This document shows, in pieces, positions 37,401 to 47,100 of a stretch of 64,000 bases of DNA (the first letter of the stretch is position 1; every line of letters starts with the position of its first letter). The stretch covers positions 25,324-89,323 of the forward strand of contig JAAPAO010000076.1 of NCBI GenBank assembly GCA_013115145.1. Direction: 5' to 3'. Made by a program: the position numbers and the translations under genes. The DNA is from Perkinsus chesapeaki. Lineage: Eukaryota; Perkinsozoa; Perkinsida; Perkinsidae. The notes below the pieces were generated by a model. The model did no database searches. It saw only the letters and a program-made list of their open reading frames with translations, and was not told the DNA's origin.

Positions 37401-37732
37401 ATAGAGAACAGCGTGAAAGCCCGAAACTTAACGGCTACGCTTTTCTTGTGGACTGAGGATGAAGCACACTAGGGCAGGAGTACTGTGAATAAGTGCATCT
37501 TTCTTTCAGTCTATCCCCTCCGCTATCTCCCGATTTTCCAGTAAAGTTTTCGACGAGAACCCCGCCAGTCTCACCTCGCTCTACAACTTCGTATACTATG
37601 ACAGATTCCTCGGCCATTTTCGGGCCGCCGGGTAGCAGCTTGTTGAAGCCTCCAATGTCGAGTACCGCGATTCATAGAAGGGATCAGCATGAGCAATATG
37701 AAAGAAGCAAGTTGTTGTTCTCGTCGGAGTAG
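31456..37732 (+). CDS. Sfi1-like / helical-repeat protein (centrin-binding type, tentative)
   Basis: A chain of exons shares Trp-centred helices: TFDTWCQDHRGKAYERSCLR with LWSMYVR, AFRKWKACVYSAEESETRAR with YFFELWKRRL (32412-33179), AFGVWADWANKQKD with AWRGWKEYSVEYREIE (33782-34087), VLAAWKRRAERVHEV (34.58 kb), GMRAWKKVRNRSQRGC with FGCWFEEAQERG (35.5 kb) and WKDFTKERDGLRRRL (36.58 kb). Sfi1 repeats have this A.x.W layout and bind centrin at basal bodies. Between them are Leu/Ala helices (ELERLIDVAKYAGVP; LRATLDLAKDRDIKEND). The C-terminal exons are Ser/Pro-rich (TPPPSTPSTLNAWP; SPPLSPDFPVKFS), ending KLLFSSE-stop at 37732. First exon and some joins are unresolved, and it could be two genes. 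Two minisatellites sit in its introns. Confidence 0.5.
33184..33425. repeat. 27-bp minisatellite, about 9 units
   Basis: Degenerate units of form ATTGGGAAAATCTTTA plus CAGTGCGTAAT follow the end of the 32412-33179 exon. The unit is a multiple of three and stays open in one frame to 33360, but intronic position is more likely. Confidence 0.85.
34950..35349. repeat. 32-bp minisatellite, about 12-13 units
   Basis: Unit TATCTTAGGTTGGTTAGGG followed by TTTTATGTAGGAG. Nearly identical copies run up to the start of the next exon, with scattered single-base changes (AGGAG/AGGAA). It contains TTAGGG by composition but is not telomeric. Confidence 0.92.
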
Positions 37733-38139
37733 CAATTCTCTTGAGCTTCGCTTCGCTGTGATTTTGTAAGTTGTCTTGAAAAATGATGTTTTACGTGTCT
37801 GAACCTGGTCGATACAGACCTTCGTTTCACCAAGCCGCCGTTGTTCCCATTGGGTTGCCGCTTCAAGGCGAAGAGGCTTCCTCTTGGTCAGTACACTATT
37901 ATTGTAGTTACATAACGACATTTGCTTCCCTCAACAAATCCTCTTTATCACGTTCCTCAGCTGTTGGGTTATTAACCATTCTTGGAGTTATCACACATAC
38001 ACTTCGGCGTGCCATCGGTCTAAGGTTCTTAATGCACGCCTTCTATTGATAGACTATTTTCAACCGGTGAGTGATGAGAGAAGATTACCATTGTTTTTCC
38101 TGGTAAGTGAGTTCGTTGCTGATTTTTATTAGTGAGTGA

Positions 38140-38649
38140 CTAGCTCAATGTTAAATTTAAACTGAATCGATTGCTCAGTCGGATTTGCTCAAGAAAAAAT
38201 GCACGCTCCTTATGTATCCTTGCTGCTACTTTGCAAGTGGCTCGGAGCGTGAAGCCACGAAGTCGTGTGTTCATGAATTTGTCGTTCAGTCGCCAAGGTC
38301 CTTCGATGAGATACTTCAATTGAGGCCCGGCTATAAGCGAGATCTGATCACCGGGCGGTAGTGGTGGTACATCAAGAACCCCCAGCTGCCCAACAGGGAA
38401 CCACTCCCCCCCTCGGAACGCCGTTGATGTCGGTGAGTCTCCACTGAAGCTACACCTTTTCAATCTCAAATTCGACAAAAGAGGAAGTTGAAGAAACAAT
38501 TTTTCATTGAACAAAAGACCATAATCGTAGAGTATAATTTCAAATTCGTATATGAAACTTGGATGTTCGTAGCTACTCCTAGAATGAAAATTGAAAATCG
38601 TAAAACAAAAATCAGAAATCAAAAACGGAAAGCTGAATGCGTCCAACAC
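38140..38649 (-). CDS. Hypothetical protein, 169 aa or less
   Basis: The second half reads like a real protein (GEWFPVGQLGVLDVPPLPPG; LKYLIEGPWRLNDKFMNTRL; LRATCKVAARIHKERAFF) and ends SLNLTLS-stop. The N-terminal third is AT-rich and less convincing, so the true exon may begin near 38500. It neighbours the secreted-protein cluster on the same strand. No family recognised. Confidence 0.4.
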   Translation of the reverse strand: MLDAFSFPFLISDFCFTIFNFHSRSSYEHPSFIYEFEIILYDYGLLFNEKLFLQLPLLSNLRLKRCSFSGDSPTSTAFRGGEWFPVGQLGVLDVPPLPPGDQISLIAGPQLKYLIEGPWRLNDKFMNTRLRGFTLRATCKVAARIHKERAFFLEQIRLSNRFSLNLTLS

Positions 38650-38707
38650 AAGGGCAAATTAATAAAACACAAGGCATATTTCAATCGACCCCATTCACCC
38701 CCATCCT

Positions 38708-38810
38708 CATTCACAGGGCCCTGTGAATGTCTGTTGGGGACACACCATCCTGCATCGCTTACAGCAGTAAGTTCTCACGCAGTCCTGGGACTGCGCGTGA
38801 TGCTTACTGC
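38708..38810. repeat. Two palindromes
   Basis: 38708-38729 is a perfect 22-bp palindrome (CATTCACAGGG/CCCTGTGAATG). 38764-38810 is a two-level hairpin: GCAGTAAG pairs with CTTACTGC outside, and CACGCAGTCC pairs with GGACTGCGCGTG inside with a 2-nt bulge. Confidence 0.85.
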
Positions 38811-39395
38811 GACTCTAAGAGCCCAAGTCTGCGGAGGGTGGACTTTCATGGGCTTCGGTGTTGGGGAATGGAATATCACGTTAATGAAGGACAAAAAGAT
38901 CAAAAAGCAGGGATTTAATTTTAATTCACACAGGCATGTGACATGCTTTCAGACGAGTGAGAGTGTGAGCGTGCATTTTATTGAAGCGTGCATCATAGCT
39001 CGAAACCAACTCAGGATTAGACTTCCAGTCATAGCCCTTGTCCCATTGTTGCATTGACATGAAGGCAACGTCCAGTTAATAGTGGAAGCGAGAAGACGAT
39101 AGATATCACCCACAGGAAAGTGTGAACTTCAAGTAGCGGGATACTACTCTATCGCAGTGCGGTCATCGCACGCATCGAATAAATGTGTGTGCCAAACGAT
39201 ACTCTCGCTCCCGGACCTATCAATGAAATGACAACCGTGCTCTTCCAATAGAAGCATTATAAGCCTCCACGATCACTAGCATCGTCGAAAAAGTAAGAAT
39301 GGCGTTCAGGTGACCAGAGTAGTTGCTCAAACGAGTACCGAAGCACCAGTAGAACGACAATTCTCATCACCATCAGTTAGATATTTCAACCTCAT

Positions 39396-39809
39396 TCAGC
39401 AGCTACCCGCTTCAAGGAGTACCGGTTCCTTCAAGAATTCCGTTTTTAATGTGTTTTTCACCTTATCATGTTCGAAATTGTGCAGGTCGCTCAATTCCAT
39501 CTTCAATACTCGACTGCAAAGGTTATTGACGGTCTTCACATACTGTTGATAACGCTTGTCCGAATTTCCACTTATCTTATACCTGTCGGGTTTGGCAGAG
39601 TCGATGCCGAACGGGACCGACTCTATTCTCCTCCCATCACAACGCACGTTCAATTCGATATCTTCTCCAACTTTCACATACAACCAGTGCGTTTCGATGC
39701 ATAGGGTAGGACTGAATCGGTGGAAATATTTGCCTTCAGGTGGGCTTGGCTTGGAGAAGACCACCAGGATGGAGGAGAGCCAAACGATACAGATCCTCAC
39801 AAAGGTCAT
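39396..39809 (-). CDS. Small secreted 4-Cys protein, paralogue 1 (137 aa)
   Basis: Signal peptide MTFVRICIVWLSSILVVFS, then mature KPSPPEGKYFHRFSP. Conserved blocks are CIETHWLY, LNVRCDG, LCSRVLKMELSDL, FEHD and LKTEFLKEPVLL, ending AGSC with Cys as the last residue. The four mature-region Cys occur at the same points in paralogues at 42.4 and 61.2 kb. Intronless as read. Predicted extracellular. Function unknown; no known domain recognised. Confidence 0.75.
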   Translation of the reverse strand: MTFVRICIVWLSSILVVFSKPSPPEGKYFHRFSPTLCIETHWLYVKVGEDIELNVRCDGRRIESVPFGIDSAKPDRYKISGNSDKRYQQYVKTVNNLCSRVLKMELSDLHNFEHDKVKNTLKTEFLKEPVLLEAGSC

Positions 39810-40000
39810 TTACACGAAAATAACTCGTTATCGGATGTTAAATACGTTTGAGCGAGCAGCGCTTTCTCGGTGGTGCGCGCTGGTGCATTGTGGCGGAATC
39901 CTTTAGCGCGTGTTTGGGCATGCGTGCGCAGATACTGTACGCAGTTGTTGGGACACTCATGAACGTCTTGTGGTTGCTCCGTCTGAGCATTAGCCTTCAT

Positions 40001-40236
40001 GTTTGAGGCTCAAACAGGAGCAACTTGCTCAAACAGTTTGAGCCCATCCCTTCTCGCCCGGCACGAATGCTGTGCACGCGACGTTCTATCGATAACCGAG
40101 GCTCGGTTTGGGTACAGTACTTTGAGTACCCGATGTAATGGTCCAGATAACTTACGAGTAGTAAGTGCTGGACCAGTCGCGTTAGCACAACACTTTCTCC
40201 AACGAGACTCCTCGTTGGTCGGACCCAAGCGCTTGG
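40001..40236. repeat. Array of short palindromes
   Basis: Perfect palindromes follow one another: 40001-40015 (GTTTGAG g CTCAAAC), 40018-40030 (GAGCAA c TTGCTC), 40028-40042 (CTCAAAC a GTTTGAG), 40094-40108 (AACCGAG g CTCGGTT), 40110-40131 (GGGTAC...GTACCC), 40139-40175 (TGGTCCA...TGGACCA enclosing ACTTAC...GTAAGT), 40199-40218 (CCAACGAG actc CTCGTTGG) and 40225-40236 (CCAAGCGCTTGG). Arms differ in sequence, so this is not one repeated unit. Confidence 0.88.
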
Positions 40237-40348
40237 AGTAGGAGTATTCAAAAGACACTTGGTTAAGTACTGAAGAGAGTATTAGATATAGCGAATACCC
40301 TCCGCCCAGCGCCCCGCTTGTGTCACATGGCCACCGTGACACTATAAA

Positions 40349-40618
40349 TTGTCTCTAAAATTGCACAGGAGTTGCTTATTTTCAGAAATGATAGTTCTTA
40401 CTGGTAAGCTTAACAGAAATAAAGGGATCAGTAACATTTACGCCCAGTTTGAAGCAGTGAATGGTTATTCAAGAGGCAGCGTGAAATGGTCATTGACCGT
40501 CGATCATTGTCTATACACGGCGCGAGATATTCTTAGCGATCACAACCTTAAATTGCGCGACAAATTTAGGTTTTCCTTAGAGTATACTAATGGGCGTAAC
40601 TCCGACCTAACAAGCTAA
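40349..40618 (+). CDS. Hypothetical protein or last exon, up to 89 aa
   Basis: Protein-like text in the middle and end (GSVKWSLTVDHCLYTARDIL; LKLRDKFRFSLEYTNGRNSD), ending LTS-stop. A TTTTCAG acceptor-like site lies at 40380-40386, so the coding part may begin there as an internal exon. No signal peptide and no family recognised. Confidence 0.3.
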   Translation: MSLKLHRSCLFSEMIVLTGKLNRNKGISNIYAQFEAVNGYSRGSVKWSLTVDHCLYTARDILSDHNLKLRDKFRFSLEYTNGRNSDLTS

Positions 40619-41230
40619 TTCATTCAAAAGCTCGAACTTTCATTACTAAACGACTTGAGTTTTGTAGCCTTCTTGCTGTCACAGAGTACGTGATCGCCAA
40701 AAGTGACAGTTTCGTGACAATTAAACTTCAACAACCTGGTGTGTCTCATCAAGGCGGATCGTTGGGAAGACACGAGTTGTCAAGAATAGGTTGAATTTTT
40801 GTGGTGCTTTGCTGTGCACCTGGAACGAGGGACAGCTAGTCGGGGGCCTCAGTAGGTATCCACTCACTGCTCGTCACCTCATTCACAGAGTAAAGAAGAG
40901 CCTATGACTATGTATTATCAAGGGTTGTTTGTCAACTCGACACTTATGCCCGAGTGGGGAAAAACTGCTTACAATTTCTGAGTTGGTCTGAAGCTTTTAT
41001 AAGCAATAATCGATTATGGCGCCTATCGCCTGCGTGCGGACCAACTCCCACGCATGCACATGCTACCTTTCTGTCGACAATAGAGAGACAGAGTAGCCCA
41101 ATCTACCAGGGCTCTAATCGAGAAAAATGGATAAATACCACAGCTAGTATAACAGTAGCTCTACTGGCGCCACTGATGTACATAGGAAATATCATATAAA
41201 CATAACCCTTAGTGTTATACCTGTATATCA

Positions 41231-41283
41231 GCATTTGCTTGTTTACTAAATTCGCCCGTCGTTGAGTTATGAAAATGGTAGCA
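41231..41283 (+). repeat. Short dispersed repeat, copy 1
   Basis: Shares GCATTTGCTT, a TAAAT block and GTTGAGTTATGAAA/TGGTAGCA with 43959-44024. Between the shared blocks this copy has TTCGCCCGTC where the other has a hairpin. Confidence 0.6.
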
Positions 41284-41347
41284 ACAGATAAAAGTACAGC
41301 CCTCCCGAATGAAACATAATAGATTTATTCCGTTTTTAATTATTTCT

Positions 41348-41900
41348 CGTGTGCAGCATCTGATTGTGGAAATCAGCACACGGTGTGCTATTGAGCGACC
41401 AATGGTCTAACTTGTCATGTTGCTCTGAGACTGCATGTGTACTCTGTAGCAGCGTCGCTTCCACGGAGCACCGGTGTTGCGGATTTTAACGGGGCGTTAG
41501 GATACAAAGGGGACAGTATCAAGTTGATAATGTCAACTGAGAGGTTGAATTAGTCGATTGAATTGAATTTACGCATGCTTTTAGGTGAGTGAAGTCACCT
41601 CAACTGAAGTGTGTGGGTGGCACACACTGGGTACACTTCCCATCTCAACTTGTTTCTATAAATTGAATCGTCCCCGCCGAAAGACAGGTGGCATGAGCAA
41701 CACTGTCACTTCGACAGGGTTGGCAAAGGATGGACTGCTTCTCGGTGACCAGATAGCAGTAGTACACTGCCGACCGGCTGGCTATCCCAGCTCCCATACT
41801 AGTCGGCTGACTTGTACCCTGGCCCTATGGAAAAAAAGAGCCTTGTAGATTCTACAATGTAGAATCAAGTTATTCGACTTCGAAGTCAAATGACTTGACT
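41348..41900. repeat. Clustered palindromes
   Basis: 41348-41382: CGTGTGC...GCACACG enclosing CTGATT...AATCAG, alternative to 41376-41388 GCACAC g GTGTGC. 41583-41600: AGGTGA...TCACCT. 41608-41628: AGTGTGTG ggtgg CACACACT. 41848-41866: GATTCTACA a TGTAGAATC. 41876-41887: GACTTCGAAGTC. 41884-41900: AGTCAA atgac TTGACT. No convincing gene lies in 40620-42413. Confidence 0.85.
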
Positions 41901-42413
41901 CACATCAAACTAAGGAGAAGAATTCTAGCCATGATCCTTGTCTCCGTACTGGATTAACGCAAAGGACAACCTACAGTCGATGGTGGAAACAAGTAGACGA
42001 TGTACCAAAGTGCCAAGCTCCAGAAATGGATTATTCGACTACACGACCCGTCATTCGCGGGCCGTGAACAAGGAGCGTGCGTTAGGTGATATTATCGCTA
42101 CAGGACCCAACAAAAAAATAACAAATGTGCTGCTTACGGGAGCGTTATGAAATCCATAGGCCACCAACACCACGCTCTCAAAAAAAGACATATCCGAATA
42201 GCTTTCGAAATAGAGCTTGAGAAGTAGTAGAATATTCTGCTGAGTTGAACGATGATATCTATCACCATGATACTATCACCATTGGGGAGGGGCTCTCGTT
42301 GAGGATGTCGTCTAATTCAATCGAGTACTACCGGAACTGGGGATGGTGATCCAGGAATACAATTCCAGATAGTATTAGGAGAGACACAACAAGGTTTGAG
42401 CGTAAAATCAGAC

Positions 42414-42836
42414 TCAACAGCTGCCCACTTGGAGAGATACCGGCGAGCCTAAGAATTCCGTTTTCAGTACGTTGCTTTTCTCGTCGTGCTTGAAGATGAA
42501 CAGGTCGCTATACTTCATTTTCAAGATCCTCAAGCAAGCTATATTAACGGCATCCACGAAGGTTTCATAGCTCCTGGTCGAATTGGCAGTTACCATGTAG
42601 ATGTTGGGTCTGAAAAAGTTCAGACGAAGCTCGGCTGACTGTTCACTGGCAGCACCACACTGAACGCTCAAGGCAATATCTGCATCGATCTTCTCATATA
42701 ACCATTCCGTTTCGACACATTTATAAGGACTGTATCGGTTGAAATATTTGCCTGCTGGGGGGCTGGGCTTATTCATTCTTGAGAAGACCATCAGGATGGG
42801 TGTGAGCCATACGATGCATGTATGCACAACGTTCAT
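42414..42836 (-). CDS. Small secreted 4-Cys protein, paralogue 2 (140 aa)
   Basis: The frame opens at 42872, but the Met at 42836 is preferred because MNVVHTCIVWLTPILMVFSR then aligns with the paralogue signal peptides. The mature part begins MNKPSPPAGKYFNRYSP. Shared blocks are KCVETEWLYEK, LSVQCG, ACLRILKMKYSDLFIFKHDE and LKTEFLGSPVSL, ending VGSC. It is closer to paralogue 1 than to the 61-kb copy. A 608-bp duplicated segment begins 84 bp upstream of the start. Confidence 0.75.
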   Translation of the reverse strand: MNVVHTCIVWLTPILMVFSRMNKPSPPAGKYFNRYSPYKCVETEWLYEKIDADIALSVQCGAASEQSAELRLNFFRPNIYMVTANSTRSYETFVDAVNIACLRILKMKYSDLFIFKHDEKSNVLKTEFLGSPVSLQVGSC

Positions 42837-42919
42837 TTGTAGAATAATTGGTAATTTACCAATGGTAAACAACTAACAGGATCTAGAGGGACTTCCGAGA
42901 TACCAAATTCGTGGTTTTG

Positions 42920-43527
42920 GCATTGACTTACTACCAGAGAGTCGATGATTCGCCTCCTAATCTCCCGGACCGGGAGGGTGAGGAAAACGAGTATAAACTC
43001 GGAGTTTAAAACTCCTGAACTAAAGTTCAACATCATCTAATTCAAATGAACTAGCGGCGCACCGGAGCAGCGCGAATGTGCGCCAGACTGGTCCGATTGA
43101 CCAAGCAAGAAAAGAAGTGGGAAGCAAGACTCTCCGATGCGACACGCATGCACACGGTCCAACCGTAACGGCTGGAGACAGGGAGCGGGCCGCTCTGAGC
43201 GACTGTCTAAATGGCAGCATGGCACGGCTAGTATCGATCTGCGGTGGTTGGCTGAGCACGGGAATGATAAACGGTTAGCAGGGGGCTTCGCTGGGAATCT
43301 ACCCGCAACTCGTCACCTCGCTACAGAAGAATAATCCTAAGACTTTCGGAATGCTGAAGCATCCCAGAGGATACCATTCCATGGAGCAGTCACCAATGAT
43401 AACCACATCCTTTGTTTCTAAAATGGAGATGGAATTTCCTCGTCCTCGCTTCCTCCAGAAACCCAAATCTGCCGAGTGTCGCTGTTCTGTCTCCATTTGC
43501 GCATTCATGCAACTTGCAGTGTCTGGG
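42920..43527. repeat. 608-bp duplicated segment, copy A
   Basis: Matches 61745-62352 at a constant offset of 18,825 bp with no indel and about a dozen substitutions seen by eye (about 98% identity). It starts GCATTGAC and ends GTGTCTGGG. It lies upstream of paralogue 2. Short frames inside it are conserved only because the DNA is; none looks like a protein. Confidence 0.95.
42962..43029. repeat. Four consecutive palindromes inside copy A
   Basis: CTCCCGG a CCGGGAG (42962-42976), CGAGT ataa ACTCG (42988-43001), GGAGTTT a AAACTCC (43001-43015), TGAACT aa AGTTCA (43016-43029). The same four occur in copy B at 61787-61854. Confidence 0.9.
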
Positions 43528-43639
43528 GCAGCCACCGGCTGTTGCGCCACTTGTGCTCCTGTACGCTCCTGTATTGCACTAGCACACTGACAAAGCCATA
43601 AGAATAGTAACATCCAGCAACCACTAGTTGTGTTCTTGA

Positions 43640-43735
43640 TACTAGACCTTCTGGGAGAAGGACGAAGCTCGGCGAATCGTCAGTGACTTCTATTCGATGG
43701 TCGCAAGTTCGATCCCCAGGCCTATCATTTTTTTG
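43640..43735 (+). mobile_element. Possible tRNA-derived SINE fragment
   Basis: GCAAGTTCGATCCCC near 43700 is a good RNA polymerase III B-box, followed by an A/T run. No clear A-box, no second copy and no target duplication were found, so this is weak. Confidence 0.22.
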
Positions 43736-43958
43736 CGGAAGACATTTGTTGACCGCAAAGCTTTGGGAGCTGGACGCAGAGTGTTCGTAAAGTGAGAGCA
43801 CACGCTCCGCTTGCTCCGCGATTGGCACACATATAGCGTTCGGCAGAGAGTATACCGTATAGGATATAGCGGACGCCCACTCGAATGATATCATCGGATT
43901 CCTTTATGTGAATCAGATATTCATTCCAAATATGGCCCTACATTATAGTCGTAGATCG

Positions 43959-44024
43959 GCATTTGCTTTGCTCAGTAAATAAAGGTTATCACAGTAACCT
44001 ATGTTGAGTTATGAAATTGGTAGC
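43959..44024 (+). repeat. Short dispersed repeat, copy 2, with a hairpin
   Basis: Same flanking blocks as 41231-41283, but between them lies AGGTTA tcacag TAACCT (43983-44000). Confidence 0.6.
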
Positions 44025-44163
44025 ATTGTGGAAGAACACACAAAAGCAAACACACAAGTGCATTTGAGTAGATTTCATAGTCTCGCGTATAAGCTCAACT
44101 GTTAAGCTGTTACAGTTGAAGTAGTTCCGTGTGGTATTCCGTTCGGCAGCAGGATAGTTATTA

Positions 44164-47100
44164 ATGTCATCTGCACGAACTGATACAGATCGGCCTGATG
44201 GGGAGCCACTAGAATTGAGGGCGCCACCAGAGCAACTGGAAATAAATGGAGATCGGGACGGCCGAGGGTCGTCATCCTCCTCGACAACTCCACCGCGAAC
44301 TGGCGAACCTCTTCAAGGTGAGAATTGTTTTAACGGAGCGAAGCACTCTCTTTGTTAGGAGCGTCGGAAGGGCTTTTGCGATATCCTGGATTCAAGGCCC
44401 TCACCAGCGGTACGGCCAGACAAGTGGTGTATACCGACCTAGGCGATCCTATCACATCTTTGCACATCGGAGAGTGGGGATTGGCAGCGGGCACCATGCT
44501 TGGTAGGTTTATGCATTAATCTTTATTTGTCCAACTTGTAGTATCTTTCATCGATGAAGTTTGTATGAACTGCTGCTGTGTATTAGGTAAAGTATGGTAT
44601 TATTCATTAGAGCTGGATGAGAGGATACCTCTTGCTGGCTTCTCCGATGATGCCGTGAAAGCTATATATGTTAGAGACCCCTACACAGGTAGGTTATTAC
44701 TGTTATCGGCTACAGTAATAGTAATTGTTAATCAGATGCCAGACGGAGGGACGCTGAAGTTGATGACTTTATCGGTGGCAGTAGCAATTCTGAGGAGGCG
44801 GACATAGAGAATGCTCTTGGGTAGGAATGCGTGCAGCTGTATTGTCGGAGACATTCAACAAGGGCAAGGACGTGTAAACACAACTTGTGCGAACAATGCG
44901 AGTTTGAGCAAAATTTCCGGTGGTGAATTTGAGATGGGAGATTGAGTCTTTTTATGATCCTCAGGAGCAACACTGATGACTTTGCAATTGATGAACTGCG
45001 GCCAACGGCTCCTATAGTGTACGCTACAGTAGGTGACAGTTGTGCTAAGATATTCGATACGGCAGATCCTTCAGAGCAAGTAAGCAATTTGGGCTCGTTA
45101 TGGTGCCATCTTAGCTTTCTAGAGTATCTTCAAGTTTGAGCGGCGGAGCTCTGCATCGGTGAAGTACGTCGTGCAGAGACAAGACAAAGTTGCTATTGTT
45201 TTTCCTGGTGAGCGAGTCCACGGTGGGGAAGGTTGCGTCATCATTTTGCTAAATAGGTATGACAACTTTCATAGACCTTGTCACCGAAAACCAGAACATG
45301 ACGCCTTTTAGATTGCAAGGAACGGATGATGATGTTACTATGGCATGCCCAACGGACATGCGAAATTTGATATTATTGTAAGTAGCACTGGTGTAAGTAT
45401 TACTGACAGTAATACTAACAAGGAGAAGGACATTTTTCTGTTTGAAAGAAATATGTCTACAATTTCTTGTAGGGGAAATGCTGAGCTGAGGTGGCTCTCC
45501 ACTTACCGTAATAGGTGTCACCTACATGTGTGGTTTCCTGGGCGCGCGCGATTGTCGTTATAGCGCGGTTGAATAACCGGCTATTCTTCCGAAGCTAGAG
45601 AGTAGTGCAGAATCACTGCCTGCCTACGAAAGAATAGACTGTATCCTGTGATGTGGGTGGGACTCTTTGGCGTTGGGGGACCTGGTGTGCCTATGTCAGG
45701 AGTAGTCTGCTAGTACTGGGACTCCTCTTACGATAGCCACTCCGGGTCTGCATTTGTAGACTAGGTTAAACTTAGTAGGTTTCATCTAGTTAACCTAGCT
45801 CTACAACTGCCTCTCCCAACCTCAGCGTCTATGGGTTTCCGGTGCGTGCATAGCGGAAAAGACTTCTAAGTTCCGAGATGTAACACTAAGCTTATTCGAA
45901 GAGCAGATCTACTAGCTAAGATCTTTCCATTGATTATCGATTGAGTGGTTCAATGCGAGCCAACCTTTGCGCAAGTACTGATGCTAGCGCGCATTGCGCG
46001 CTGAAATGTCGCGCTACTATGGACGAAAAATGGCTAAAAAATTTTCTTGTCGAGTTAGAGCGGGGCAAGCTCGATTTATGGGTAATCGAGTATGGAGAAT
46101 TCTATAGAAAAGGAATGAGCTCGGAATTCGACATACTTATCGATATTTTCGCCCGCCCAGACCGCGCATCTCTAGATGTCGCGTACTGTACCAGTCGGGC
46201 GGAGCGTGGTTTTAGTAAGCTACTGCCAACCACTGTAGAACTAAGCTTATAATGAGAATGTCAGCCGTGGGCCCATTTGGAAAGTGAACAAATGAAATAG
46301 AATCCAGACAAGTCCGGCACTCGATCTTATGCATGCATGTGCTCGGATCTACCACCATCGGCCTGGTTTATCCCGGCCACCCGTAAATCCCTGAACTTTA
46401 ACGCACGTTTGAGCGCACATGGCTCCGCGGAGCTGTCCACCATTCGAGACCTTTTCTCGACTGTGAACCTGTAAGCTTGTAGAAAGATAATAAGGATTCT
46501 AGAACCGGAAATTATACTGTCATTATGGTGCCACTGTCACCGGATTCGAGAGACTACATAGCAGGGTTACCAAAGTATTACACCGAACCTGTGTTCATTG
46601 ACCTGTTGCCCTGGAACGGGTCGCTGGAGTGGCCTGGCATATCGCAGCTTGCGGTTGCCGCCTAAAATCACAACTGTGTTTTCATTTGCTCGTTCTGAAT
46701 CAACGTAACAAGCTTCGTACTAGAAGGGTGAATCAGAAGCGTGTTGACTAAAACTGAGTGCAGCGCTCGATCTTTTTATACGAGATTGGTCCTTTGATGT
46801 TGTTGAATGTCTTTCAGACTCGTTGAACACTATGATACTAAACCTCCCTGTTTTAAGGTAGTTGATTTGGAGCACGATCAGCAGGTAGGACCGGATGGAC
46901 TTGTTCCAATTCTGCTAAAGGTGTTCTCTGCGGCAGGTGCTCGACTATGCGCAGTTGCCGAGTCGGGGTCGACTTTGCCATTTTATTCGAATTCTTGGTC
47001 CACGGCACCTGGTGTTAGTAGCTGACGGCTGCAAGTTGTGCATTTATAATTTCATAGACAAGAAGACTGAGGTGAGCCTCTCGTCGTTATTGTCGCACTT

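Noticed and set aside
43037-43334. Short frames conserved between the two 608-bp copies
   Set aside because: Conservation follows from near-identical DNA. Several frames on both strands are equally conserved, with no start or domain to favour one.
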